DNA from: Pseudomonadota bacterium | GTDB taxonomy: Bacteria > Pseudomonadota > Gammaproteobacteria > Burkholderiales > Burkholderiaceae_C | Direction: 5' to 3' | Assembly: GCA_020161775.1 (NCBI GenBank) | Contig: JAIUOW010000004.1 | Span: forward strand, 219,081-283,080 | DNA length: 64,000 bases | Part shown: positions 17,098-25,647 of the stretch, one piece after another | Numbering within the stretch: position 1 is the first letter of the stretch | How the letters are laid out: every line of letters begins with the position of its first letter | The notes under the pieces: model-generated | Told to the model about the DNA's origin: nothing | Seen by the model: only the letters and a program-made list of their open reading frames with translations | The model's database searches: none | Translations under genes and position numbers: made by a program

Positions 17098-17694
17098 TCA
17101 GCGGCTGAAGCAGTTGTCCGTGGGGATCCGGGTCAGGGTGTTGGCCACATCCGCCAGCGTGGGCTGGATGGTGGGCATTTCGTCACCCACCAGGCACAGC
17201 AGGTTGCCCGGACGCAGCGTCCAGATGGTGCCCACGCGCGTGCCGGTCACGGTCTGGAAGATGCCCCAGTAAGCGCTCAGGCTGGCGCTGGCTTCGGTCT
17301 TCGCAAATGTCACAACGCCCAGGCGAGTAGGGCCGGCCTGGGTGGGCGTGCCCGCGCATTCATTGCCGCTGAAGCTCAGCACGCCTTCGTCGTAGTCGAT
17401 CGTCGTGGGGCTGGTCACGCGGGCGCGCAGCAGCCGCTTGAACGACTGGCCGCCCGTGCGCACGCAGCCCTTTTGCACCCAGTCGCCCGCCAGCGCATCG
17501 ATCTGGGCGGGCAGCGGCAGCGCATCACCGGGGCTGGGCGCGGGGGCCGGGGCGGGGGCAGGCGCGGGCAGCGCGGCGTCACCGTTGCCACCGTCACCAC
17601 CACCGCCGCAGGCGCCCAGGGCGAGCGTGGCGGCGGCAAGGGCCGCCAGGGTGCACAGGCGCGCACGGCGTGATTGAGAGGGGAGAGACAGCAT
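17098..17694 (-). CDS. Hypothetical lipoprotein with Gly-rich and Pro/Ala linker
   Basis: A 198-residue protein with a lipoprotein signal (lipobox LGAC, Cys29) followed by a GGGGDGGNGD stretch and an (AP)n linker before a globular domain with four Cys. Poly-Gly after the lipid Cys is common in Comamonadaceae surface lipoproteins. The ATG at 17694 has an AGGAG site 8 bases upstream; a TTG two codons earlier is less likely. The family is not recognised. First gene of the three-lipoprotein set. Confidence 0.8.
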   Translation of the reverse strand: MLSLPSQSRRARLCTLAALAAATLALGACGGGGDGGNGDAALPAPAPAPAPAPSPGDALPLPAQIDALAGDWVQKGCVRTGGQSFKRLLRARVTSPTTIDYDEGVLSFSGNECAGTPTQAGPTRLGVVTFAKTEASASLSAYWGIFQTVTGTRVGTIWTLRPGNLLCLVGDEMPTIQPTLADVANTLTRIPTDNCFSR

Positions 17695-17784
17695 AAACAA
17701 CTCCTTGAAAAGTTCTGGTTGGCAAAAAAAGGGCGAACGAAAGCCCGACCCTCAAGAGGGCCCTGGAGGAAACGCGGTGGAAAG

Positions 17785-18486
17785 TCAGTCCGGCTTGCGG
17801 GCCACGATGAACACCCGGAAGTCCTTGCCCCGGGTGCCGTGCCGCTCCACGGCCTCGATCCGCAGGCCCTGGCGCACCATGGCCGCGCGCAGCTGCGCCG
17901 CGTCAAGGCACAGCAACACATCCGGCGCCTTGCCGATGGCGCGCATCAGCGGCAGCGCCAGCCAGCGCACCAGCGGGTTCATCTCCGAAATGCACGGTGT
18001 CTTTGAAATGAGCAGGCCGCCCGGACGCAGGGCCCGCACGGCCTGGGCCAGCGCCAGGTCCAGGTCGCTCACCAGGTGCAGCATGTTGAAGGCCAGCACG
18101 GCGTCGTAAATGCCCTGGCCAAACACCTGCGCGTCGGCGTCGGCCACCGCAAAGCCCAGCTGCGCCATCGGGCGCGCGGCCAGCTTTTCGCGGGCGATGT
18201 TGATCATTTGCTGCGACACGTCGGTGGCCAGCAGGCGGCGTGTGAACGGCGCCAGGCGCAAGGCCGTGCTGCCTGTGCCGCAGCCGATCTCCAGCACATC
18301 CTGGCCGGGGTGCAGCAGGGCCAGCACGCGTTGCAGCGTGGCTTCATAGCCCGCCATGTCGGCAATCGGGTCGGCGGCGTACTTGCGCGCAATGCGGTCC
18401 CAGAAGCGGGCCTTGCGGGCAGCCGTTGCATGGTCCTGCAGCCCGGCGGGGGCAACGGCAAGCGGGGCGGTGGGTAAAGATGCCAT
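17785..18486 (-). CDS. Class I SAM-dependent methyltransferase
   Basis: A 233-residue Rossmann-fold methyltransferase. VLEIGCGTGSTAL is motif I (SAM glycine loop), LLATDVS gives the acidic residue after strand 2, and YDAVLAFNMLHLV and LRPGGLLISKT are motifs II/III. The protein resembles the UbiE/Methyltransf_11 group, which methylates small molecules; the acceptor is unknown. It is divergent from a LysR gene 70 bp away, which may regulate it. Confidence 0.92.
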   Translation of the reverse strand: MASLPTAPLAVAPAGLQDHATAARKARFWDRIARKYAADPIADMAGYEATLQRVLALLHPGQDVLEIGCGTGSTALRLAPFTRRLLATDVSQQMINIAREKLAARPMAQLGFAVADADAQVFGQGIYDAVLAFNMLHLVSDLDLALAQAVRALRPGGLLISKTPCISEMNPLVRWLALPLMRAIGKAPDVLLCLDAAQLRAAMVRQGLRIEAVERHGTRGKDFRVFIVARKPD

Positions 18487-18556
18487 GCCCGGATGCTATC
18501 CATGCACAACGCCGCAGGGAACTGCGGTAAATTGCAGCGAACCCATACAAAAATGC

Positions 18557-19429
18557 ATGAATGAACTCGACTGGAATCAGCTAAAGGCATTTCTGGCCAC
18601 GGCGGAGGCCGGCTCGCTGTCGGCCGCGGCGCGCAAGCTGGGCCTGACCCAGCCCACGCTGAGCCGGCAGGTGGCGGCGATTGAACGGCACATGGGCGTG
18701 ACGCTGTTCGAGCGGGTGGGCAAGGCCATGGCGCTGACCAGCACCGGGCTGGACCTGCTGGAACATGCACGCGCGATGGGCACGGCGGCCGAGGCGCTTG
18801 CGCTGGCGGCCACGGGCCGCTCGCAGGCGGTGGGCGGTGTGGTGTCTGTGTCAGCCACCGACGCCATGGCCGCCTATGTGGTGCCGCCACTGGTGCGCCA
18901 GCTGCGTGAGCAGGACCCGGGCATTGTCGTGGAGGTGATTGCCTCCAACGCCTTGAGCGACCTGCTGCGCCGCGAGGCCGACATCGCCATCCGCCACGTC
19001 AAGCCCGAGCAGCCCGAGCTGATCGCGCGCCTGGTGCGCGAGGCCTCGGCCTGCTTTTACGCGTCTGAAGACTGGGTGAAAGTGCATGGCCACCCGCGCA
19101 GCGCGGCGGACGCCGCCGGCCTGCCCTTTGTGGGCGCCGGGCGCAACGGCCCGTACCTGGCCTACCTGCAGCATCACGGCCTGCCGGTGACCGAGGCCAA
19201 TTTCAGCTGCCACGCCGAACATTCGGTGGCCAGCTGGTCGCTGGTGCGCGCCGGCATGGGCATCGGCGCGATGATGGATGACATCGCACGCCAGACGCCC
19301 GGCGTGGTGCGCGTGCTGGACGACGTGCCGCCGGTGATGTTTCCGGTCTGGCTGGTGAGCCACCGCGAGCTGCGCACCTCGCGGCGCATCCGCGTGGTGT
19401 TCGAGGCGCTGGCCGCGGGGCTGGCCTGA
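18557..19429 (+). CDS. LysR-family transcriptional regulator
   Basis: A 290-residue LysR regulator with the helix-turn-helix at residues 1-60 (GSLSAAARKLGLTQPTLSRQVAAIERHMG) and a substrate-binding domain after residue 90. The ATG at 18557 was chosen because LysR proteins begin only a few residues before DWNQLKAF; the frame from 18356 is antisense to the methyltransferase. It is divergent from the methyltransferase and convergent with the CoA ligase gene 10 bases downstream. The methyltransferase is the likeliest target. Confidence 0.95.
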   Translation: MNELDWNQLKAFLATAEAGSLSAAARKLGLTQPTLSRQVAAIERHMGVTLFERVGKAMALTSTGLDLLEHARAMGTAAEALALAATGRSQAVGGVVSVSATDAMAAYVVPPLVRQLREQDPGIVVEVIASNALSDLLRREADIAIRHVKPEQPELIARLVREASACFYASEDWVKVHGHPRSAADAAGLPFVGAGRNGPYLAYLQHHGLPVTEANFSCHAEHSVASWSLVRAGMGIGAMMDDIARQTPGVVRVLDDVPPVMFPVWLVSHRELRTSRRIRVVFEALAAGLA

Positions 19430-19439
19430 GGCCGCTGGC

Positions 19440-21239
19440 TCAGGCGGCGCGAAACACCACAGGCACCGCGATCGCGGCCAGCTTCCCGCGCAGATCGCGC
19501 TCGCGCGACAGGTCCGCCAGCGTCACCACCGCCGACAGCGTGCCGCCCTGCTCCACCGCCTGCACCGTCACGCCCGGCCCCGCGGCACCGGCTTCGGCCA
19601 GCATTTCGGTCAGCTTGACCTCGATGGCGCGCAGGCGCAGCGCGGGCTTGTAGATCTTGCCGATGGCGGTCATCGGCATCGCGTCGATGACCGTCACGCG
19701 CTTGGGCGCGGCCGGGCGCTCATACACCTGCGGCGCCACCTCGGCCAGCAGCGCGGCGGCGTCCATCCGCGCGCCAGGCTTGAGCGTCACGAAGGCCACG
19801 GGCAGCTCGCCCGCGTACGCATCGGGCTCGCCCACCACGGCGCACAGGGCCACGGCGGGATGGGCAAGAAAGGCCTCTTCCACCAGGCCGGGGTCGATGT
19901 TGTGGGAGCCGCGGATGATCACGTCCTTGGCGCGGCCGGTGATGTGCAGGTAACCCTGCGCGTCAATGTGGCCGAGGTCGCCCGAGATGAGCCACTCGCC
20001 TTCAAACATGCCGGCGTTGCGCGCGGCGTCGGTGTAGCCGGGGCTCACGTGCGGGCCGCGCAGCACCACCACGCCGGTTTCACCGGTCGCACAAGGCCGG
20101 TCCAGCTGAACCTCGCCGTCTTTCCATGCCACGGCGCGCACCTCGGTGTAGGGCAGGCGCAGGCCGGTGGAGCCGGGCACGCGCGGCGCGGCGAATGGCT
20201 CGATGCTGACCAGGCCCGCGCATTCGGTCATGCCCAGGATGTTGCGCACCGGAATGCGCAGGCGCTGTTCAAACTGCGCGGCCAGCTCGCCAGGCAGCGG
20301 CGAGCCGCCGGTGTAGGCCACCTTCACGGTGGAAATGTCCGCATCCACCGGCTGGTTCACCAGCGTGGCCAGGATGGTGGGCACGCAGGCCAGCGCGGTC
20401 ACGCGTTCGCGCTCGCAGAATTTCCAGTAGTTTTTGACGAACGCCGCGTTGCGCATGCCGCTCAAGGTGGGCAGCACCTGCGTGGCGCCCACAGCCAGCA
20501 GCGCCAGGCCGTACACAAAGGCGCCCGCCACATGGAACAGCGGAAAGCCGTTGACCTCCACCGTGTGTTCGTCAAAGCCGTAGTAGTGGTGGGCAAACCA
20601 GCTGGTATGCGCTTCGTTGCCGTGGGTGTGCTGCGCGAGCTTGGGCGCACCCGTGGTGCCGCCGGTGTGAAAGAACGCCGCAATGCGCCCGGGCGTGAGC
20701 GCAGGATCGAATGTCAATATGTCCGGCTGGGCGTCCAGTTGGTCAAACCGGCCCGGCGCGATCTGCAGCACGGGGATGTCGTGCAGGGCACGCACCTTCT
20801 GCACGGTGCTCCACACGTCCAGCTCGTCGTTGGGGCCCAGCGCCACCAGCAGTTTGACGCCTGCGGCCTTTAGCAGCGCGGCGATGTGGTCGGGCTGCAG
20901 CAGGTAATTGATGGGGCAGGCCCGCCCCGCCACCTGCGCGCCCCAAAGCGCGTAATGCGTCTCGGGGATGTTGGGCGCCAGGATGGCTACCGCATCGTCC
21001 GGCGCCACGCCCAGCGATCTGAACAGGTTGGCCGCGCGGTGGATGTTGGCCAGCAGTTGCGCATAACTCACGCGCACGGGCTCCGCTGCGATGTCGCCAT
21101 TGGGCAAATAGTTGAACGCCACGCGCTGCGCGTGCCGCGCGGCAGCCGATGCGATCAGCCCGTAGGTCGTGCGCTGGGGAATCGCCTGCTCATACGGCTG
21201 CTGCTCCAGCCGCTGCACATCCGCCAGCGAGGCAATCAC
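19440..21239 (-). CDS. Acyl-CoA synthetase (AMP-binding), probable aryl/hydroxycinnamate ligase
   Basis: A 599-residue adenylate-forming enzyme. FFHTGGTTGAPK is the ATP phosphate loop, GMTECAG the adenine motif, GEWLISGDLGHID the hinge Asp region, and AIGKIYKPALR holds the conserved catalytic Lys. It activates a carboxylate to its CoA ester. It is longer than many ligases because of a C-terminal tail of about 60 residues after the Lys motif. The start is GTG (21237-21239) overlapping the amidohydrolase stop as GTGA, so the two are co-translated and divergent from the feruloyl-CoA synthase operon. A second ligase for the same or related acids is the best guess. Confidence 0.93.
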   Translation of the reverse strand: MIASLADVQRLEQQPYEQAIPQRTTYGLIASAAARHAQRVAFNYLPNGDIAAEPVRVSYAQLLANIHRAANLFRSLGVAPDDAVAILAPNIPETHYALWGAQVAGRACPINYLLQPDHIAALLKAAGVKLLVALGPNDELDVWSTVQKVRALHDIPVLQIAPGRFDQLDAQPDILTFDPALTPGRIAAFFHTGGTTGAPKLAQHTHGNEAHTSWFAHHYYGFDEHTVEVNGFPLFHVAGAFVYGLALLAVGATQVLPTLSGMRNAAFVKNYWKFCERERVTALACVPTILATLVNQPVDADISTVKVAYTGGSPLPGELAAQFEQRLRIPVRNILGMTECAGLVSIEPFAAPRVPGSTGLRLPYTEVRAVAWKDGEVQLDRPCATGETGVVVLRGPHVSPGYTDAARNAGMFEGEWLISGDLGHIDAQGYLHITGRAKDVIIRGSHNIDPGLVEEAFLAHPAVALCAVVGEPDAYAGELPVAFVTLKPGARMDAAALLAEVAPQVYERPAAPKRVTVIDAMPMTAIGKIYKPALRLRAIEVKLTEMLAEAGAAGPGVTVQAVEQGGTLSAVVTLADLSRERDLRGKLAAIAVPVVFRAA

Positions 21240-22099
21240 GCCAGCCCCAGCAACCTGACCGCGTTGTCCTTCAGGATGCCGGGCATCACCTCGGGCTTGA
21301 AGCCGGCTTCTTCAAAGTCCTTCATCCAGCGCTCGGGCGTGATCAGCGGGTAGTCACTGCCAAACAGCACGCGGTCCTTGAGCAGCGTGTTGGCGTACTG
21401 CACCAGCTGCTTCGGGAAATACTTGGGGCTCCAGCCGCTCAGGTCGATCCACACATTGGGCTTGTGCGTGGCCACGCTCAGGGCCTCGTCCTGCCAGGGG
21501 AAGCTCGGGTGCGCCATGACGATCTGCATGTCGGGGAAGTCGATCGCCACGTCGTCCAGGTGCATGGGGTTGCTGTATTCCAGCCGCAGCCCGCCGCCGC
21601 AGCGCATGCCGCTGCCAATGCCGCTGTGGCCGGTGTGGAAGATCGCGGGCAGCTTGTGCGCATTGATCACCTCGTAGATGGGCCAGGCCATGCGGTCATA
21701 GGGGTGATAGCCCTGCACCGTGGGGTGGAACTTGAAGCCCTTGACGTTGTGCTCCTTGATCAGCCGTTCGGCCTCGCGCGCGCCCATCTTGCCCTTGTGC
21801 GGGTCGATGCTGCCAAAGCACATCATCATGTCGCTGTTGGCCTTGGCCGCCTCGGCGATTTCCTCGTTGGGGATGCGCCGGCGGCCCAGCTGCGATTCGC
21901 TGTCCACGGTGAACATCACCAGGCCGATCTTCTTTTCGCGGTAATGGGCAATGGTCTCGGCAATGGTGGGGCGGCGGCTGTTGCGGAAATACTTGTCCGC
22001 CGCGCGGTCGTATTCCTCGCCGTAATTGTCAAACGGGTTCCAGCAGCTCACCTCGGCATGGGTGTGCACGTCAATGGCGATGAGGTTCTTGTAATCCAC
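21236..22099 (-). CDS. Amidohydrolase family protein (amidohydrolase-2/ACMSD type), candidate 3-aryl-3-oxopropanoyl-CoA hydrolase
   Basis: A 287-residue TIM-barrel metal hydrolase. IDVHTHAE supplies the HxH ligands, FKFHPT a conserved Lys/His strand, FHTGHSG and AHPSFPW further His residues, and LFGSDYP the terminal catalytic Asp. This type includes decarboxylases and C-C hydrolases. In actinobacterial hydroxycinnamate pathways (Rhodococcus cou and Corynebacterium phd clusters) an amidohydrolase cleaves the 4-hydroxybenzoylacetyl-CoA intermediate. The same partners (ligase, crotonase, SDR, MarR) are present here, so the same step is proposed by context, not proven. It is the first gene of the leftward arm of the divergent cluster. 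Confidence 0.92.
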   Translation of the reverse strand: MDYKNLIAIDVHTHAEVSCWNPFDNYGEEYDRAADKYFRNSRRPTIAETIAHYREKKIGLVMFTVDSESQLGRRRIPNEEIAEAAKANSDMMMCFGSIDPHKGKMGAREAERLIKEHNVKGFKFHPTVQGYHPYDRMAWPIYEVINAHKLPAIFHTGHSGIGSGMRCGGGLRLEYSNPMHLDDVAIDFPDMQIVMAHPSFPWQDEALSVATHKPNVWIDLSGWSPKYFPKQLVQYANTLLKDRVLFGSDYPLITPERWMKDFEEAGFKPEVMPGILKDNAVRLLGLA

Positions 22100-22136
22100 G
22101 GGTTGTCTCCTGGTTCCCAGGCCACTGGAGCCTAGG

Positions 22137-22160
22137 GTAAGTCCTTACGAAACAGGACTT
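22137..22160. promoter_or_regulatory. Overlapping palindromes in the divergent amidohydrolase/crotonase promoter
   Basis: AAGTCCT (22139-22145) and AGGACTT (22154-22160) are perfect 7-bp inverted arms around an 8-bp spacer. Overlapping it, GTAAG-TC-CTTAC (22137-22148) is a second palindrome. The position, between two divergent catabolic operons, suits a repressor operator, plausibly for the cluster's MarR protein; a hairpin in the leader RNA is the alternative. Confidence 0.5.
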
Positions 22161-22176
22161 CGGGTTTCTTGAATTG

Positions 22177-22196
22177 GTTATTATTTATAACAATAA
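22177..22196. promoter_or_regulatory. AT-rich MarR-type operator/promoter candidate before the crotonase gene
   Basis: GTTAT-TATTT-ATAAC (22177-22191) lies in an AT-rich island, nested with TTATT (22178-22182) and AATAA (22192-22196). AT-rich dyads of this form are typical MarR-family sites, and the island is the obvious place for the rightward promoter. No convincing -35/-10 pair could be fixed. Confidence 0.45.
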
Positions 22197-22220
22197 TCCA
22201 CCCACTTGGCAAACACCGAC

Positions 22221-22994
22221 ATGACCCAAAAAGACGTTCAACTTGAAATCCGCGGCCCTGTTGCCGTGGTGCGCCTGAGCCGTCCGGCCAAGCGCAACGC
22301 GCTGTCCGACGGTGTCATTCTGGCACTGCGCGGCATTTTTGAAACCCTGCCCGACACGGTGCGCGCCGCCGTGCTGGACGGCGAAGGCGAGCACTTCTGC
22401 GCCGGCCTGGACCTGAGCGAGCTGAAAGAGCGCGATGCCGGCCAGGGCCTGCACCATTCACGCATGTGGCATGCCGCGCTGGAGCGTGTGCAGTACGGCC
22501 CGGTGCCGGTGGTGGCCGCGCTGCACGGCGCGGTGGTGGGCGGCGGGCTGGAGCTGGCCAGCGCCTGCCACATCCGCGTGGCCGATGAGTCCACCTTCTA
22601 TGCCCTGCCCGAGGGCTCGCGCGGCATCTTCGTGGGCGGCGGCGGCGCGGTGCGCATTCCGCGCCTGATCGGCGCCGCGCGCATGACCGACATGATGCTC
22701 ACCGGCCGCGTGTACAACGCGGCGGACGGCGAGCGCGCGGGCTTCGCGCAGTACCTGGTGCCCCAGGGACAGGGGTTTGACAAAGCCTTTGAGCTGGCCA
22801 CGCGCGTGGCAGAAAACGCGCCGCTGACCAACTACGCGCTGATGCACGCCCTGCCCCGCATCGCCGAGCAGCCGGCGGACCAGGGTTTCATGACCGAAGC
22901 CCTGATGGCCGCCATTGCGCAAAGCGCGCCCGAGGCCAAGAGCCGCGTCAAGGCCTTCCTGGACGGCAAGGCAGCCAAGGTCAAGAAGGCCTGA
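22221..22994 (+). CDS. Crotonase/enoyl-CoA hydratase family protein
   Basis: A 257-residue crotonase-fold enzyme. HFCAGLDLSEL and HGAVVGGGLELASACHIRVAD are the two oxyanion-hole segments, and ALPEGSRGIFVGGGGAVRIPRLIG is the active-site region with a Glu in PEG. In the hydroxycinnamate context it would hydrate feruloyl- or coumaroyl-CoA; whether it then releases an aldehyde (aldolase type) or passes the 3-hydroxyacyl-CoA to the SDR is decided by the partners, which favour the latter. The ATG at 22221 is preferred over a TTG at 22206; neither has a strong ribosome site. It begins the rightward operon. Confidence 0.9.
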   Translation: MTQKDVQLEIRGPVAVVRLSRPAKRNALSDGVILALRGIFETLPDTVRAAVLDGEGEHFCAGLDLSELKERDAGQGLHHSRMWHAALERVQYGPVPVVAALHGAVVGGGLELASACHIRVADESTFYALPEGSRGIFVGGGGAVRIPRLIGAARMTDMMLTGRVYNAADGERAGFAQYLVPQGQGFDKAFELATRVAENAPLTNYALMHALPRIAEQPADQGFMTEALMAAIAQSAPEAKSRVKAFLDGKAAKVKKA

Positions 22995-23011
22995 CTCTCA
23001 ACCACAAGAAC

Positions 23012-24862
23012 ATGAGCGAGACATCCCTGAACCCCAAGTACCGCCCGCTGACCTTCGGCGTGACGCGCGTGCTGATGCGCGACGGCCAGGACGGCACGCG
23101 CTATGTACGCGCCGACCAGCCGCTTGAGCCGCATGCACAGCGCCTGACCGACCGCCTGCTCCACTGGGCGCAGGCCACGCCCGGGCGCACCTTCATGGCG
23201 CGGCGCGTGCGCAACGCCGACGGCAGCACCGGCGACTGGCGCCACATCAGCTACGCCCAGGCGCTGGCCAGCGCGCGCAGCATCGGCCAGGCCCTGCTGG
23301 ACCGCGGCCTGAGCCCCGAGCGGCCCGTGGCCATCCTGAGCGAAAACGACCTGGAGCACGCGCTGCTGGCGCTGGGCTGCCTGTACGCGGGCGTGCCCTA
23401 CTGCCCGGTGTCGCCCGCCTATTCCACCGTCAGCCAGAACTACGACAAGCTGCGCCATGTGCTCACCACGCTCACACCGGGCCTGGTATTCGCGGCCGAC
23501 AGCGCACGCTATGGCAAGGCCATTGCGGCTACCGTGGGCGACGATGTGGAGGTGCTGACGGGCGATGCGTTCAACACGCTGCTGGCCACCGAGGCCACGG
23601 CGGCGGTGGATGCCGCCATGCAGGCCACCGGGCCCGACACCATCACCAAGTTCCTGTTCACGTCGGGCTCCACCAAGCTGCCCAAGGCGGTGATCAACAC
23701 CCACGGCATGTGGTGCGCCAACCAGCAGCAGATGCGCCAGAGCATGCCGGTGCTGGCCGACGAGCCGCCCGTGCTGGTGGACTGGCTGCCCTGGAACCAC
23801 ACCTTCGGCGGCAACCACAACTTCGGCCTGACGGTCTACAACGGCGGCACGCTGTACATCGACGATGGCAAGCCCACGCCCGCGCTCATGGCCGAGACGC
23901 TGCGCAACCTGCGCGAGATCGCGCCCACGGTGTACTTCAACGTGCCCACTGGCTTCGAGGCGATTGCCAACGCCATGAAGACCGACGACGCGCTGCGCAA
24001 GAACCTGCTGTCGCGCGTGCGCATGTTCTTCTATGCCGGCGCGGCGCTGGCCCAGCCCGTGTGGGACACGCTGCATGAGGTGCAGGAGCGCGAGATCGGC
24101 GAACGCATCGTGATGGGCACCGGCCTGGGCATGACGGAATCGTCGCCGTTTGCGATCTTCGTCACCAACCCCAACGTCAAGGCCGGCTACCTGGGCGTGC
24201 CCACGCCGGGACTCGAATTGAAGCTGGTGCCGGCCGAGGGCAAGACCGAAGTCCGCTACAAGGGCCCCAACATCACGCCTGGCTACTGGCGCGCGCCCGA
24301 CGCCACGGCAGAGGCCTTTGACGAGGAAGGCTTCTTCTGCACCGGCGACGCCGTGCTGTGGATCGACGAGGCCGACGTGCACCAGGGCCTGAAGTTCGAC
24401 GGCCGCATCGCAGAAGACTTCAAGCTCGCCACCGGCACGTTCGTGAGCGTGGGCCCGCTGCGCGCCAAGGTCATTGCCGCGGGCGCGCCCTATGTGCAGG
24501 ACGCGGTGCTGACCGGCATCAACCTGAAGGAAGTGGGCGCCCTGATATTCCCCACCGCCGCCGTGCGCCAGCTGGCGGGCTTGGGCGTCAACGCCCCGAT
24601 GAAAGAAGTGGTGGAAAGCGCACCGGTGCAGGCGCACTTCCAGACAGTGCTCAACGAACTGAACCGTTCAGGCACCGGCAGTGCCAACCGCATCGCGCGG
24701 CTGCACGTCATGCACGAGCCGCCGTCCATCGACAAGGGCGAAGTCACCGACAAGGGCTCCATCAACCAGCGTGCAGTGCTCAAACACCGCGACGCCATGG
24801 TGAATGCCCTGCATGACGGCACCCTGCCTTTCACCCTTTTGCCAACGGAAGCAAAGCCATGA
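23012..24862 (+). CDS. Feruloyl-CoA synthase
   Basis: A 616-residue AMP-forming ligase. The N-terminal region (RYVRADQPLEPHAQRLTDRL), LSENDLEHALLALGCLYAGVPY and SPAYSTVSQNYDKLRHVL closely follow the proteobacterial feruloyl-CoA synthase pattern. FTSGSTKLPK (about residues 215-224) is the ATP loop and MGTGLGMTESSP the adenine motif. The C-terminal KGEVTDKGSINQRAVLKHR is also typical of this family. It converts ferulate, p-coumarate or caffeate to the CoA thioester in the cytoplasm. It lies 17 bases after the crotonase and overlaps the SDR by 4 bases. Confidence 0.93.
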   Translation: MSETSLNPKYRPLTFGVTRVLMRDGQDGTRYVRADQPLEPHAQRLTDRLLHWAQATPGRTFMARRVRNADGSTGDWRHISYAQALASARSIGQALLDRGLSPERPVAILSENDLEHALLALGCLYAGVPYCPVSPAYSTVSQNYDKLRHVLTTLTPGLVFAADSARYGKAIAATVGDDVEVLTGDAFNTLLATEATAAVDAAMQATGPDTITKFLFTSGSTKLPKAVINTHGMWCANQQQMRQSMPVLADEPPVLVDWLPWNHTFGGNHNFGLTVYNGGTLYIDDGKPTPALMAETLRNLREIAPTVYFNVPTGFEAIANAMKTDDALRKNLLSRVRMFFYAGAALAQPVWDTLHEVQEREIGERIVMGTGLGMTESSPFAIFVTNPNVKAGYLGVPTPGLELKLVPAEGKTEVRYKGPNITPGYWRAPDATAEAFDEEGFFCTGDAVLWIDEADVHQGLKFDGRIAEDFKLATGTFVSVGPLRAKVIAAGAPYVQDAVLTGINLKEVGALIFPTAAVRQLAGLGVNAPMKEVVESAPVQAHFQTVLNELNRSGTGSANRIARLHVMHEPPSIDKGEVTDKGSINQRAVLKHRDAMVNALHDGTLPFTLLPTEAKP

Positions 24863-25623
24863 ACATTCAAGGACAAGCCGCCCTCGTCACCGGCGGCGCA
24901 TCAGGCCTGGGCGAGGCCACCGCGCGCGAGCTGGCCCGCCTGGGCGCCAAGGTGGCCGTGCTGGACGTGAACATGGCTCTGGCCGAAAAGGTGGCCGCCG
25001 ACATCAACGGCATTGCCTGCCAGTGCGACATCACCAACACCGACAGCGTGGTGGCCGCGCTGGACAAGGCCGCCGCCGCCCACGGCCCGGCACGCATCCT
25101 CATGAACATCGCCGGCATCGGCACGGCCAAGCGCATCGTCGGCAAGGACGGCAATCCCGCTGCGCTGGAAGATTTTGCGAAAGTCATCAACGTCAACCTG
25201 ATCGGCAGCTACAACATCAGCCGCCTGTTTGCTGCGGCCTGCGTCAAGCTGCCCGCGCTGGAAGACGGCGAACGCGGCGTGATGATGTTCACCGCGTCGG
25301 TGGCCGCGTTTGACGGCCAGGTGGGCCAGCAGGCCTACAGCGCCAGCAAGGGCGGCCTGGTCGGCATGACGCTGCCCATGGCGCGCGACCTGGCGCAGCA
25401 CGGCATCCGCGTGTGCACGGTGGCGCCGGGCCTGTTTGCCACGCCGCTCATGAAGCAGCTGCCCGAGCCCGTGCAGGCCTCCCTTGCGGCCTCCATCCCG
25501 TTCCCCTCGCGCCTGGGCAAGCCGCAAGAGTTTGCGCAGCTGGCGGCACACATCGTGACCAATGGCCACCTGAACGGCGAGGTCATCCGGCTCGATGGGG
25601 CCCTGCGCATGGCCCCTCGATAA
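24859..25623 (+). CDS. SDR-family 3-hydroxyacyl-CoA dehydrogenase (HSD17B10-like)
   Basis: A 254-residue short-chain dehydrogenase. TGGASGLG is the cofactor loop, LDVNM after strand 2 carries the acidic residue that selects NAD, NIAGIGTAKR is the NAG-equivalent, and QQAYSASKGG contains the catalytic YxxxK. An insertion of about ten residues after the catalytic-Ser strand and the GLFATPLMKQLPE segment are typical of type II 3-hydroxyacyl-CoA dehydrogenases. In this operon it would oxidise the 3-hydroxy-3-aryl-propanoyl-CoA made by the crotonase. Its start overlaps the stop of feruloyl-CoA synthase (ATGA). Confidence 0.93.
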   Translation: MNIQGQAALVTGGASGLGEATARELARLGAKVAVLDVNMALAEKVAADINGIACQCDITNTDSVVAALDKAAAAHGPARILMNIAGIGTAKRIVGKDGNPAALEDFAKVINVNLIGSYNISRLFAAACVKLPALEDGERGVMMFTASVAAFDGQVGQQAYSASKGGLVGMTLPMARDLAQHGIRVCTVAPGLFATPLMKQLPEPVQASLAASIPFPSRLGKPQEFAQLAAHIVTNGHLNGEVIRLDGALRMAPR

Positions 25624-25647
25624 AACCATTTTTCCAAGGAGACAACC

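Noticed and set aside
22832-24637. 601-residue open frame antisense to feruloyl-CoA synthase
   Set aside because: Shadow of a confidently recognised gene; no motif, no ribosome site.
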